64,000 bases of DNA from Nematostella vectensis. Its lineage: Eukaryota; Cnidaria; Anthozoa; Actiniaria; Edwardsiidae. Positions 8,049-22,067 of the stretch are shown here, piece by piece. Position numbers and translations under genes: made by a program. How positions within the stretch are numbered: the stretch's first letter is position 1; every line of letters starts with the position of its first letter. The notes under the pieces were generated by a model that was not told the DNA's origin, ran no database searches, and was given only the letters and a program-made list of their open reading frames with translations. The stretch is taken from positions 186,001 to 250,000 of the forward strand of contig NC_064047.1 of assembly GCF_932526225.1 (NCBI RefSeq), written 5' to 3'.

Positions 8049-10064
8049 ATCTTCATATTAGAATATTGACAAAATCCGCATGTTTTGTCTACGCTGACTA
8101 AGTAAAGCTGTATTTTACTTTAAATGGGCAGCAGCATAGTACTGCGCATGTCTGGAGTCAGTGATTATTGTAGGCTTTTAAGTGTCAACAAACAGTTGAA
8201 CTTTTTAAAAGCTGTGAATACCTTATTAAATAATATGCAATATTATATTGAAAACTATGTTAATTGACAGTTTGTGGTCATTTTTTTTTTGTTTTGTTTA
8301 AAGTCTCCCACATGTACCAAAAGCTCATAAGTCAGTATTAGAATTTCACTGAAGTTCATTGTGTCAAGGCTCTAGAGCTATTGCAAATCTCTTAACCATG
8401 ACACTCCCCCTTTAAAGGAAAGTAAAAAAAAATCAAAATTGTTGGTAGGGGTCTCTGTTGTGTTTGTTTTGTTTTTAGTTTTGTTCTATTATTATTATTA
8501 TTATTATTTTCTTTTTTAGAGGGGGAGGGGAATTCAGCTAAAAATAGCCAAGGGTCAATTCAAGCAACTAGTACAAAAGATGTTTTTTGCAGTCCTTTAT
8601 TCAATATATTCAAGGTTATCATGCAATTCTGTTGTTTGACTGCATATATATATATTTTTTTTTTCATTCTTTTCATTACAAGTTCTATATGTGTAAGTGG
8701 TGACCATAGCTATGATTACTATTATTTAGAATATTTTTTTACCTACTAAAAGAAAACAACTTGACTGCAAAACACTTACTGTAAGGCACTCGATATTAGG
8801 CATTACCTTCATGTGGATGTAAGGTTGAAATGTCAAAACCTTCATTAACCCGTGAACTACGCTTTAGCGTATTACACTTTGTTGTGATCTGATTCTATTG
8901 TTCTTTTTTGTGTTTTACTAACTATAACTGTTTAACTATCACACCTTGTTTCACGAGTTAATGAAAACCACTCTAATTACTTACAGTAATTCTTTTTTAA
9001 TATTATTATTTACTTGTATAATTTAGATGAGCAATACATATTTCTTCTTGGCCTTGTAGAGCTCATCTCGTTCCTCAAAAATAACAAACGAAATGAAGTT
9101 TGTTCTTATTTTGGTGCAAAGGAATCTACAGTAGTTTTCTAATCAGATAATTGTTTTTCTTTTAACACTCACCTGTTATTTCAACAGCTCTTACTTGAGT
9201 TTGCTTGTCTCAGAAATATACCTTGCTTAATAAACAAAGACATGTTACAAACTTATTTAATAATAGGTAACAACTGCAATATTGTATGAAGAGAGTGCCC
9301 CTCTCTTCCCCCTGCTATTGTTGAAATTATTCTCAATAAACTTTTACCTCTTCCCTCTCCACCAGTTAAGCATTCTATGTATGCTTCCCTGTACAAAATG
9401 CACCCCTTCAAATAGAACATTAAAGTTCACATACTTGTTTACTTCCTCAAACTCTTTGCTTTGTGTTTTTTGTTAACTTCCTAGGAACAAATTGAATACA
9501 TATAATCAATAAATCTAGAAAGCTTATTTTGCAAACTCTCTTTTTTTATTATTTTTGCGCAAAACCTATCAGGACTAAGGGGGTCCAGCACAAAGAAAAA
9601 AAAAACGAATTAAAAAAAAAGCCCATTGGCCTGGGATCGAACCCGGTCTGAAGAACAAAACGGAAACCATACATACGGATTACCCAATCGGTATGGCAAC
9701 ACAAGGCTTTTACGGAAGGCTGTAAAGAACCCGAAGGCCCCAAGCACCGATATTTCCGAGCGAATATGCTGTACAACACTCTTGCAAGGTTATCCCAACC
9801 CGCGCATTAATGGGGAGGACAATAACCAGGATCCCAGGCCTGTAATACGGTTACGCCACGCACAGCTCGCCGAGATTGTGGATGACAAAAAATAGAGGTC
9901 TATTTGGGCGTCTTGGGTCCCTTGGGGACTCGCCATGCGCACGGGCTCATCTCTTTTATTGTTTACATGACATCAAATTAGCGAAGAAAAAAGACGCTGT
10001 TTTGGTATCATGTGAAAAGCATAAAATAAATAGAAATAAAGACGTAAGGGGGGAGAATATTGAC
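8049..10064 (+). repeat. Unit 5, family B
   Basis: The unit is 2,016 bp. The left TTAA segment begins TTAAATGGGC rather than TTAAAGGGGC. The core ends with GGGCTCAT, so the ATGCGC/GCGCAT hairpin has a mismatch, as in units 31 and 32. The end of the core (GCATAAAATA, ATATTCATAT) looks like family A, so a short exchange near 9930-10065 is possible. Confidence 0.92.
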
Positions 10065-12077
10065 ATATTCATATTAGAATATTGACAAAATCCGCAATAT
10101 TGTCTACGCTGACTAAGTAAAGCTGTATTTTACCTTAAAGGGGCAGCAGCATAGTACTGCGCATGTCTGGAGTCAGTGATTATTGTAGACTTTTAAGTGT
10201 CAACAAACAGTTGAACTTTTTAAAAGCTGTGAATACCTTATTAAATAATATGCAATATTATATTGAAAACTATGTTAATTGACAGTTTGTGGTCATTTTT
10301 TTTGTTTTGTTTAAAGTCTCCCACATGTACCAAAAGCTCATAAGTCAGTATTAGAATTTCACTGAAGTTCATTGTGTCAGGGCTCTAGAGCTATTGCAAA
10401 TCTCTTAACCATGACACTCCCCCTTTAAAGGAAAGTAAAAAAAATCAAAATTGTTGGTGGGGGTCTCTGTTGTGTTTGTTTTCTTTTTAGTTTTGTTCTA
10501 TTATTATTATTATTATTATTTTCTTTTTTAGAGTGGGAGGGGAATTCAGCTAAAAATAGCCAAGGGTCAATTCAAGCAACTAGTACAAAAGATGTTTTTT
10601 GCAGTCCTTTATTCAATATATTCAAGGTTATCATGCAATTCTGTTGTTTGACTGCATATATATATATATATATATTTTTTCATTCTTTTCATTACAAGTT
10701 CTATATGTGTAAGTGGTGACCATAGCTATGATTACTATTATTTAGAATATTTTTTTACCTACTAAAAGAAAACAACTTGACTGCAAAACACTTACTGTAG
10801 GGCACTCGATATTAGGCATTACCTTCATGTGGATGTAAGGTTGAAATGTCAAAACCTTCATTAACCCGTGAACTACGCTTTAGCGTATTACACTTTGTTG
10901 TGATCTGATTCTATTGTTCTTTTTTGTGTTTTACTAACTATAACTGTTTAACTATCACACCTTGTTTCACGAGTTAATGAAAACCACTCTAATTACTTAC
11001 AGTAATTATTTTTTAATATTATTATTTACTTGTATAATTTAGATGAGCAATACATATTTTTTCTTGGCCTTGTAAAGCTCATCTCGTTCCTCAAAAATAA
11101 CAAACGAAATGAAGTTTGTTCTTATTTTGGTGCAAAGGAATCTAAAGTAGTTTTCTAATCAGATAATTGTTTTTCTTTTAACACTAACCTGTTATTTCAA
11201 CAGCTCTTACTTGAGTTTGCTTGTCTCAGAAATATACCTTGCTTAATAAACAAAGACATGTTACAAACTTATTTAATAATAGGTAACAACTGCAATATTG
11301 TATGAAGAGAGTGCCCCTCTCTTCCTCCTGCTATTGTTGAAATTATGCTCAATAAACTTTTACCTCTTCCCTCTCCACCAGTTAAGCATTCTATGTATGC
11401 TTCCCTGTACAAAATGCACCCCTTCAAATAGAACATTAAAGTTCACATACTTGTTTACTTCCTCAAACTCTTTGCTTTGTGTTTTTTGTTAACTTCCTAG
11501 GAACAAATTGAATACATATAATCAATAAATCCAGCAAGCTTATTTTGCAAACTCACTTTTTTTATTATTTTTGCGCAAAACCAATCAGGATTAGGGGGGT
11601 CAAGCACAAAGAAAGAAAACGAATAAAAAAAAAGCCCATTGGCCTGGGATCGAACCCGGTCTGAAGAACAAAACGGAAACCATACATACGGATTACCCAA
11701 TCGGTATGGCAGCACAAGGCTTTTACGGAAGGCTGTAAAGAACCCGAAGGCCCCAAGCACCGATATTTCCGAGCGAATATGCTGTACAACATTCTTGCAA
11801 GGTTATCCCAACCCGCGCATTAATGGGGAGGACAATAACCAGGATCCCAGGCCTGTAATACGGTTACGCCACGCACAGCTCGCCGAGATTGTGTATGACA
11901 AAAAATAGAGGTCTATTTGGGCGTCTTGGGTCCCTTGGGGACTCGCCATGCGCACGGGCGCATCTCTTTTATTGTGTACATGACATCAAATTAGCGAAGA
12001 AAAAAGACGCTGTTTTGGTATCATGTGAAAAGCATAAAATAAATAGAAATAAAGACGTAAGTTGGGAGAATATTGAC
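10065..12077 (+). repeat. Unit 6, B-to-A mosaic
   Basis: The 2,013-bp unit is family B up to the AAAGTTCACATAC motif (B base at 11442) and family A from AATCCAGCAAG (A base at 11532) onward, so the switch lies within about 90 bp just upstream of the core. The end, GTTGGGAGAAT, is shared with unit 30. Confidence 0.92.
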
Positions 12078-14075
12078 ATATTCATATATGAATATTGACA
12101 AAATCCGCAATATTGTCTACGCTGACTAAGTAAAGCTATATTTTACTTTAAAGGGGCAGCAGCATAGTACTGCGCATGTCTGGAGTCAGTGTTTATTGTA
12201 GGCTTTTAAGTGTCAACAAACAGTTGAACTTTTTAAAAGCTGTCAATACCTTATTAAATAATATGCAATATTATATTGAAAACTATGTTAATGGACAGTT
12301 TGTGGTCATTTTTTTGTTTTGTTTAAGGTCTCCCACATGTACCAAAAGCTCATAAGTCAGTATTAGAATTTCAATGAAGTTCATTGAGTCAGGGCTCTAG
12401 AGCTATTGCAAATCTCTTAAACATGACACTTTCCCTTTAAAGGAAAGTAAAAAAAAATCAAAATTGTTGGTGGGGGTCTCTGCTGTGTTTGTTTTCTTTT
12501 TAGTTTTGTTCTATTATTATTATTATTTTCTTTTTTAGAGTGGGAGGGGAATTCAGCTAAAAATAGCCAAGGGTCAATTCAAGCAACTAGTACAAAAGAT
12601 GTTTTTTTGCAGTCCTTTATTCAATATATTCAAGGTTATTATGCAATTCTGTTGTTTGACTGCATATATATATTTTTTCTTTCTTTTCATTACAAGTGCT
12701 ATATGTGTAAGTGGTGACCATAGCTATGATTACTATTATTTAGAATAATTTTTTACCTACTAACAGAAAACAACTTGACTGCAAAACACTTACTGTAGGG
12801 CACTCGATATTAGGCATTACTTTCATGTGGATGTAAGGTTGAAATGTCAAAACTTTCATTAACCCGTGAACTACGCTTTAGCGTATCACACTTTGTTGTG
12901 ATCTGATTCTATTGTTCTTTTTTGTGTTTTACTAACTATTACCGTTTAACTATCACACTTTGTTTCACGGGTTAATAAAAACCACTCTAATTACTTACAG
13001 TAGTTCTTTTTTAATATTATCATTTACTTGTATAATTTAGATGACCAATACATATTTCTTTATGGCTTTGTAGAGCTCATCTCGTTTCTCATAAATAACA
13101 AACTAAATGAAGTTTGTTCTTATTTTGGTGCAAAGGAATCTACAGTAGTTTTCTAATCAGATAATTGTTTTTCTTTTCACATTCACCTGTTATTTCAACA
13201 GCCTTACTTGAGTTTGCTTGTCTCAGAAAAAGACCTTGCTTAATAAACAAAGACATGTTACAAACTTATTTAATAATAGGTTACAACTGCAATATTGTAT
13301 AAAGAGAGTCCCCCTCCCTTCCCCCTGATATTGTTGACATTATGCTCAATAAACTGTTACCTCTCCCCTCTCCACCAGTTAAGCATTCTATGTATGCTTC
13401 CGTGTACAAAATGCGCCCCTTCAAATAGAACATTAAAGTGCACATACTTGTTTACTTCCTCAAACTCTTTGCTTTGTGTTTTTTGTTAACTTCCTAGGAA
13501 CAAATTGAATACATATAATCAATAAATCCAGCAAGCTTATTTTGCAAACTCACTTTTTTTTATTATTTTTGCGCAAAACCAATCAGGATTAGGGGGGTCA
13601 AGCACAAAGAAAGAAAACGAATAAAAAAAAAGCCCATTGGCCTGGGATCGAACCCGGTCTGAAGAACAAAACGGAAACCATACATACGGATTACCCAATC
13701 GGTATGGCAGCACAAGGCTTTTACGGAAGGCTGTAAAGAACCCGAAGGCCCCAAGCACCGATATTTCCGAGCGAATATGCTGTACAACACTCTTGCAAAG
13801 TTATCCCAACCCGCGCATTAATGGGGAGGACAATAACCAGGATCCCAGGCCTGTAATACGGTTACGCCACGCACAGCTCGCCGAGATTGTGGATGACAAA
13901 AAATAGAGGTCTATTTGGGCGTCTTGGGTCCCTTGGGGACTCGCCATGCGCACGGGCGCATCTCTTTTATTGTGTACATGACATCAAATTAGCGAAGAAA
14001 AAAGACGCTGTTTTGGTATCATGTGAAAAGCATAAAATAAATAGAAATAAAGACGTAAGTGGGGAGAATATTGAC
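12078..14075 (+). repeat. Unit 7, family A (A1)
   Basis: The 1,998-bp unit carries the A1 sign TTTCCCTTTAAAGG near 12431. Private changes include GATGACCAAT near 13041, which falls in the left arm of the 8-bp hairpin, and CTTGCAAAGTTATCC in the core. Confidence 0.93.
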
Positions 14076-16073
14076 ATATTCATATTAGAATATTGACAAA
14101 ATCCGCAATATTGTCTACGCTGACTAAGTAAAGCTATATTTTACTTTAAAGGGGCAGCAGCATAGTACTGCGCATGTCTGGAGTCAGTGTTTATTGTAGG
14201 CTTTTAAGTGTCAACAAACAGTTGAACTTTTTAAAAGCTGTCAATACCTTATTAAATAATATGCAATATTATATTGAAAACTATGTTAATGGACAGTTTG
14301 TGGTCATTTTTTTTGTTTTGTTTAAAGTCTCCCACATGTACCAAAAGCTCATAAGTCAGTATTAGAATTTCACTGAAGTTCATTGTGTCAGGGCTCTAGA
14401 GCTATTGCAAATCTCTTAAACATGACACTTTCCCTTTAAAGGAAAGTAAAAAAAAATCAAAATTGTTGGAGGGGGTCTCTGCTGTGTTTGTTTTCTTTTT
14501 AGTTTTGTTCTATTATTATTATTATTTTCTTTTTTAGAGGGGGAGGGGAATTCAGCTAAAAATAGCCAAGGGTCAATTCAAGCAACTAGTACAAAAGATG
14601 TTTTTTTGCAGTCCTTTATTCAATATATTCAAGGTTATTATGCAATTCTGTTGTTTGACTGCATATATATATTTTTTCTTTCTTTTCATTACAAGTGCTA
14701 TATGTGTAAGTGGTGACCATAGCTATGATTACTATTATTTAGAATAATTTTTTACCTACTAACAGAAAACAACTTGACTGCAAAACACTTACTGTAGGGC
14801 ACTCGATATTAGGCATTACTTTCATGTGGATGTAAGGTTGAAATGTCAAAACCTTCATTAACCCGTGAACTACGCTTTAGCGTATCACACTTTGTTGTGA
14901 TCTGATTCTATTGTTCTTTTTTGTGTTTTACTAACTATTACCGTTTAACTATCACACTTTGTTTCACGGGTTAATGAAAACCACTCTAATTACTTACAGT
15001 AGTTCTTTTTTAATATTATCATTTACTTGTATAATTTAGATGAGCAATACATATTTCTTTATGGCTTTGTAGAGCTCATCTCGTTTCTCATAAATAACAA
15101 ACTAAATGAAGTTTGGTTCTTATTTTGGTGCAAAGGAATCTACAGTAGTTTTCTAATCAGATAATTGTTTTTCTTTTAACACTCACCTGTTATTTCAACA
15201 GCCTTACTTGAGTTTGCTTGTCTCAGAAAAAGACCTTGCTTAATAAACAAAGACATGTTACAAACTTATTTAATAATAGGTTACAACTGCAATATTGTAT
15301 AAAGAGAGTCCCCCTCCCTTCCCCCTGATATTGTTGACATTATGCTCAATAAACTGTTACCTCTCCCCTCTCCACCAGTTAAGCATTCTATGTATGCTTC
15401 CCTGTACAAAATGCGCCCCTTCAAATAGAACATTAAAGTGCACATACTTGTTTACTTCCTCAAACTCTTTGCTTTGTGTTTTTTGTTAACTTCCTGGGAA
15501 CAAATTGAATACATATAATCAATAAATCCAGGTAGCTTATTTTGCAAACTCACTTTTTTTATTATTTTTGCGCAAAACCAATCAGGATTAGTGTGGTCAA
15601 GCACAAAGAAAGAAAACGAATAAAAAAAAGCCCATTGGCCTGGGATCGAACCCTGTCTGAAGAACAAAACGGAAACCATACATACGGATTACCCAATCGG
15701 TATGGCAGCACAAGGCTTTTACGAAAGACTGTAAAGAACCCGAAGGCCCCAAGCACCGATATTTCCGAGCGAATATGCTGTACAACACTCTTGCAAGGTT
15801 ATCCCAACCCGCGCATTAATGGGGAGGACAATAACCAGGATCCCAGGCCTGTAATACGGTTACGCCACGCACAGCTCGCCGAGATTGTGGATGACAAAAA
15901 ATAGAGGTCTATTTGGGCGTCTTGGGTCCCTTGGGGACTCGCCATGCGCACGGGCGCATCTCTTTTATTGTGTACATGACATCAAATTAGCGAAGAAAAA
16001 AGACGCTGTTTTGGTATCATGTGAAAAGCATAAAATAAATAGAAATAAAGACATAAGTGGGGAGAATATTGAC
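14076..16073 (+). repeat. Unit 8, family A (A1)
   Basis: This 1,998-bp unit has the A1 sign TTTCCCTTTAAAGG. Private changes are GGAGGGGGTC near 14468, CTTCCTGGGAAC near 15491 and GAACCCTGTC next to the B box at about 15650. Confidence 0.93.
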
Positions 16074-18069
16074 ATATTCATATTAGAATATTGACAAAAT
16101 CCGCAATATTGTCTACGCTGACTAAGTAAAGCTATATTTTACTTTAAAAGGGCAGCAGCATAGTACTGAGCATGTCTGGAGTCAGTGTTTATTGTAGGCT
16201 TTTAAGTGTCAACAAACAGTTGAACTTTTTAAAAGCTGTCAATACCTTATTAAATAATATGCAATATTATATTGAAAACTATGTTAATGGACAGTTTGTG
16301 GTCATTTTTTTTGTTTTGTTTAAAGTCTCCCACATGTACCAAAAGCTCATAAGTCAGTATTAGAATTTCACTGAAGTTCATTGTGTCAGGGCTCTAGAGC
16401 TATTGCAAATCTCTTAACCATGACACTCCCCCTTTAAAGGAAAGTAACAAAAAAAATCAAAATTGTTGGTGGGGGTCTCTGCTGTGTTTGTTTTCTTTTT
16501 AGTTTTGTTCTATTATTATTATTATTTTCTTTTTTAGAGGGGGAGGGGAATTCAGCTAAAAATAGCCAAGGGTCAATTCAAGCAACTAGTACAAAAGATG
16601 TTTTTTTGCAGTCCTTTATTCAATATATTCAAGGTTATTATGCAATTCTGTTGTTTGACTGCATATATATATTTTTTCTTTCTTTTCATTACAAGTGCTA
16701 TATGTGTAAGTGGTGACCATAGCTATGATTACTATTATTTAGAATAATTTTTTACCTACTAACAGAAAACAACTTGACTGCAAAACACTTACTGTAGGGC
16801 ACTCGATATTAGGCATTACTTTCATGTGGATGTAAGGTTGAAATGTCAAAACCTTCATTAACCCGTGAACTACGCTTTAGCGTATTACACTTTGTTGTGA
16901 TCTGATTCTATTGTTCTTTTTTGTGTTTTACTATTACTGTTTAACTATCACACTTTGTTTCACGGGTTAATAAAAACCACTCTAATTACTTACAGTAGTT
17001 ATTTTTTAATATTATCATTTACTTGTATAATTTAGATGAGCAATACATATTTCTTTATGGCTTTGTAGAGCTCATCTCGTTTCTCTTAAATAACAAACTA
17101 AATGAAGTTTGTTATTATTTTGGTGCAAAGGAATCTACAGTAGTATTCTAATCAGATAATTGTTTTTCTTTTAACACTCACCTGTTATTTCAACAGCCTT
17201 ACTTTAGTTTGCTTGTCTCAGAAAAAGACCTTGCTTAATAAACAAATACATGTTACAAACTTATTTAATAATAGGTTACAACTGCAATATTGTATAAAGA
17301 GAGTCCCCCTCCCTTCCCCCTGATATTGTTGACATTATGCTCAATAAACTGTTACCTCTCCCCTCTCCACCAGTTAAGCATTCTATGTATGCTTCCGTGT
17401 ACAAAATGCGCCCCTTCAAATAGAACATTAAAGTGCACATACTTGTTTACTTCCTCAAACTCTTTGCTTTGTGTTTTTTGTTAACTTCCTAGGAACAAAT
17501 TGAATACATATAATCAATAAATCCAGCAAGCTTATTTTGCAAACTCACTTTTTTTATTATTTTTGCGCAAAACCAATCAGGATTAGGGGGGTCAAGCACA
17601 AAGAAAGAAAACGAATAAAAAAAAAGCCCATTGGCCTGGGATCGAACCCGGTCTGAAGAACAAAACGGAAACCATACATACGGATTACCCAATCGGTATG
17701 GCAGCACAAGGCTTTTACGGAAGGCTGTAAAGAACCCGAAGGCCCCAAGCACCGATATTTCCGAGCGAATATGCTGTACAACACTCTTGCAAGGTTATCC
17801 CAACCCGCGCATTAATGGGGAGGACAATAACCAGGATCCCAGGCCTGTAATACGGTTACGCCACGCACAGCTCGCCGAGATTGTGGATGACAAAAAATAG
17901 AGGTCTATTTGGGCGTCTTGGGTCCCTTGGGGACTCGCCATGCGCACGGGCGCATCTCTTTTATTGTGTACATGACATCAAATTAGCGAAGAAAAAAGAC
18001 GCTGTTTTGGTATCATGTGAAAAGCATAAAATAAATAGAAATAAAGACGTAAGTGGGGAGAATATTGAC
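16074..18069 (+). repeat. Unit 9, family A (A2)
   Basis: The unit is 1,996 bp. It has A2 signs and a 4-bp deletion inside the small TTAA element (TTTTACTATTACTG near 16926, where other family A units read TTTTACTAACTATTACCG). Confidence 0.93.
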
Positions 18070-20070
18070 ATATTCATATTAGAATATTGACAAAATCCGC
18101 AATATTGTCTACGCTGACTAAGTAAAGCTATATTTTACTTTAAAGGGGCAGCAGCATAGTACTGCGCATGTCTGGAGTCAGTGTTTATTGTAGGCTTTTA
18201 AGTGTCAACAAACAGTTGAACTTTTTAAAAGCTGTCAATACCTTATTAAATAATATGCAATATTATATTGAAAACTATGTTAATGGACAGTTTGTGGTCA
18301 TTTTTTTTGTTTTGTTTAAAGTCTCCCACATGTACCAAAAGCTCATAAGTCAGTATTAGAATTTCACTGAAGTTCATTGTGTCAGGGCTCAAGAGCTATT
18401 GCAAATCTCTTAAACATGACACTTTCCCTTTAAAGGAAAGTAAAAAAAAATCAAAATTGTTGGTGGGGGTCTCTGCTGTGTTTGTTTTCTTTTTAGTTTT
18501 GTTCTATTATTATTATTATTTTCTTTTTTAGAGGGGGAGGGGAATTCAGCTAAAAATAGCCAAGGGTCAAATCAAGCAACTAGTACAAAAGATGTTTTTT
18601 TGCAGTCCTTTATTCAATATATTCAAGGTTATTATGCAATTCTGTTGTTTGACTGCATATATATATATTTTTTCTTTCTTTTCATTACAAGTGCTATATG
18701 TGTAAGTGGTGACCATAGCTATGATTACTATTATTTAGAATAATTTTTTACCTACTAACAGAAAACAACTTGACTGCAAAACACTTACTGTAGGGCACTC
18801 GATATTAGGCATTACTTTCATGTGGATGTAAGGTTGAAATGTCAAAACCTTCATTAACCCGTGAACTACGCTTTAGCGTATCACACTTTGTTGTGATCTG
18901 ATTCTATTGTTCTTTTTTGTGTTTTACTAACTATTACCGTTTAACTATCACACTTTGTTTCACGGGTTAATGAAAACCACTCTAATTACTTACAGTAGTT
19001 CTTTTTTAATATAATCATTTACTTGTATAATTTAGATGAGCAATACATATTTCTTTATGGCTTTGTAGAGCTCATCTCGTTTCTCATAAATAACAAACTA
19101 AATGAAGTTTGGTTCTTATTTTGGTGCAAAGGAATCTACAGTAGTTTTCTAATCAGATAATTGTTTTTCTTTTAACACTCACCTGTTATTTCAACAGCCT
19201 TACTTGAGTTTGCTTGTCTCAGAAAAAGACCTTGCTTAATAAACAAAGACATGTTACAAACTTATTTAATAATAGGTTACAACTGCAATATTGTATAAAG
19301 AGAGTCCCCCTCCCTTCCCCCTGATATTGTTGACATTATGCTCAATAAACTGTTACCTCTCCCCTCTCCACCAGTTAAGCATTCTATGTATGCTTCCCTG
19401 TACAAAATGCGCCCCTTCAAATAGAACATTAAAGTGCACATACTTGTTTACTTCCTCAAACTCTTTGCTTTGTGTTTTTTGTTAACTTCCTAGGAACAAA
19501 TTGAATACATATAATCAATAAATCCAGGTAGCTTATTTTGCAAACTCACTTTTTTTTATTATTTTTGCGCAAAACCAATCAGGATTAGTGTGGTCAAGCA
19601 CAAAGAAAGAAAACGAATAAAAAAAAGCCCATTGGCCTGGGATCGAACCCGGTCTGAAGAACAAAACGGAAACCATACATACGGATTACCCAATCGGTAT
19701 GGCAGCACAAGGCTATTACGGAAGGCTGTAAAGAACCCGAAGGCCCCAAGCACCGATATTTCCGAGCGAATATGCTGTACAACACTCTTGCAAGGTTATC
19801 CCAACCCGCGCATTAATGGGGAGGACAATAACCAGGATCCCAGGGCTGTAATACGGTTACGCCACGCACAGCTCGCCGAGATTGTGGATGACAAAAAATA
19901 GAGGTCTAATTGGGCGTCTTGGGTCCCTTGAGGACTCGCCATGCGCACGGGCGCATCTCTTTTATTGTGTACATGACATCAAATTAGCGAAGAAAAAAGA
20001 CGCTGTTTTGGTATCATGTGAAAAGCATAAAATAAATAGAAATAAAGACATAAGTGGGGAGAATATTGAC
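18070..20070 (+). repeat. Unit 10, family A (A1), first unit of pentamer copy 1
   Basis: The 2,001-bp unit has A1 signs (TTTCCCTTTAAAGG, ATAATCATTT). It matches unit 15 at +9,998 bp except for A versus T at 18391 and at 18571. Its core has the private pair CAGGGCTGTAATAC and TCTAATTGGGC, shared only with unit 15. Confidence 0.93.
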
Positions 20071-22067
20071 ATATTCATATTAGAATATTGACAAAATCCG
20101 CAATATTGTCTACGCTGACTAAGTAAAGCTATATTTTACTTTAAAGGGGCAGCAGCATAGTACTGCGCATGTCTGGAGTCAGTGTTTATTGTAGGCTTTT
20201 AAGTGTCTACAAACAGTTGAACTTTTTAAAAACTGTCAATAACTTATTAAATAATATGCAATATTATATTGAAAACTATGTTAATGGACAGTTTGTGGTC
20301 ATTTTTTTTTTGTTTAAAGTCCCCCACATGTATCAAAAGCTCATAAGTCAGTATTAGAATTTCAATGAAGTTCATTGTGTCAGAGCTCTAGAGCTATTGC
20401 AAATCTCTTAACCATGACACTCCCCTTTTCAAGGAAAGTAAAAAAAAAATCAAAATTGTTGGTGGGGGTCTCTGCTGTGTTTGTTTTCTTTTTAGTTTTG
20501 TTCTATTATTATTATTATTTTCTTTTTTAGAGGGGGAGGGGAATTCAGCTAAAAATAGCCAAGGGTCAATTCAAGCAACTAGTACAAAAGATGTTTTTTT
20601 GCAGTCCTTTATTCAATATATTCAAGGTTATTATGCAATTCTGTTGTTTGACTGCATATATATACTTTTTCTTTCTTTTCATTACAAGTGCTATATGTGT
20701 AAGTGGTGACCATAGCTATGATTACTATTATTTAGAATAATTTTTTACCTACTAACAGAAAACAACTTGACTGCAAAACACTTACTGTAGGGCACTCGAT
20801 ATTAGGCATTACTTTCATGTGGATGTAAGGTTGAAATGTCAAAACCTTCATTAACCCGTGAACTACGCTTTAGCGTATCACACTTTGTTGTGATCTGATT
20901 CTATTGTTCTTTTTTGTGTTTTACTAACTATTACCGTTTAACTATCACACTTTGTTTCACGGGTTAATGAAAACCACTCTAATTACTTACAGTAGTTCTT
21001 TTTTAATATTATCATTTACTTGTATAATTTAGATGAGCAATACATATTTCTTTATGGCTTTGTAGAGCTCATCTCGTTTCTCATAAATAACAAACTAAAT
21101 GAAGTTTGGTTCTTATTTTGGTGCAAAGGAATCTACAGTAGTTTTCTAATCAGATAATTGTTTTTCTTTTAACACTCACCTGTTATTTCAACAGCCTTAC
21201 TTGAGTTTGCTTGTCTCAGAAAAAGACCTTGCTTAATAAACAAATACATGTTACAAACTTATTTAATAATAGGTTACAACTGCAATATTGTATAAAGAGA
21301 GTCCCCCTCCCTTCCCCCTGATATTGTTGACATTATGCTCAATAAACTGTTACCTCTCCCCTCTCCACCAGTTAAGCATTCTATGTATGCTTCCCTGTAC
21401 AAAATGCGCCCCTTCAAATAGAACATTAAAGTGCACATACTTGTTTACTTCCTCAAACTCTTTGCTTTGTGTTTTTTGTTAACTTCCTAGGAACAAATTG
21501 AATACATATAATCAATAAATCCAGGTAGCTTATTTTGCAAACTCACTTTTTTTTATTATTTTTGCGCAAAACCAATCAGGATTAGTGTGGTCAAGCACAA
21601 AGAAAGAAAACGAATAAAAAAAAGCCCATTGGCCTGGGATCGAACCCGGTCTGAAGAACAAAACGGAAACCATACATACGGATTACCCAATCGGTATGGC
21701 AGCACAAGGCTTTTACGAAAGACTGTAAAGAACCCGAAGGCCCCAAGCACCGATATTTCCGAGCGAATATGCTGTACAACACTCTTGCAAGGTTATCCCA
21801 ACCCGCGCATTAATGGGGAGGACAATAACCAGGATCCCAGGCCTGTAATACGGTTACGCCACGCACAGCTCGCCGAGATTGTGGATGACAAAAAATAGAG
21901 GTCTATTTGGGCGTCTTGGGTCCCTTGGGGACTCGCCATGCGCACGGGCGCATCTCTTTTATTGTGTACATGACATCAAATTAGCGAAGAAAAAAGACGC
22001 TGTTTTGGTATCATGTGAAAAGCATAAAATAAATAGAAATAAAGACATAAGTGGGGAGAATATTGAC
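20071..22067 (+). repeat. Unit 11, family A (A3), pentamer copy 1
   Basis: The 1,997-bp unit has A3 signs: GTGTCTACAAAC, CCCCCACATGTATC and CCCCTTTTCAAGG. The last of these destroys the right TTAA of the first segment. It matches unit 16 at +9,998 bp, with T versus G at 21245. Confidence 0.93.
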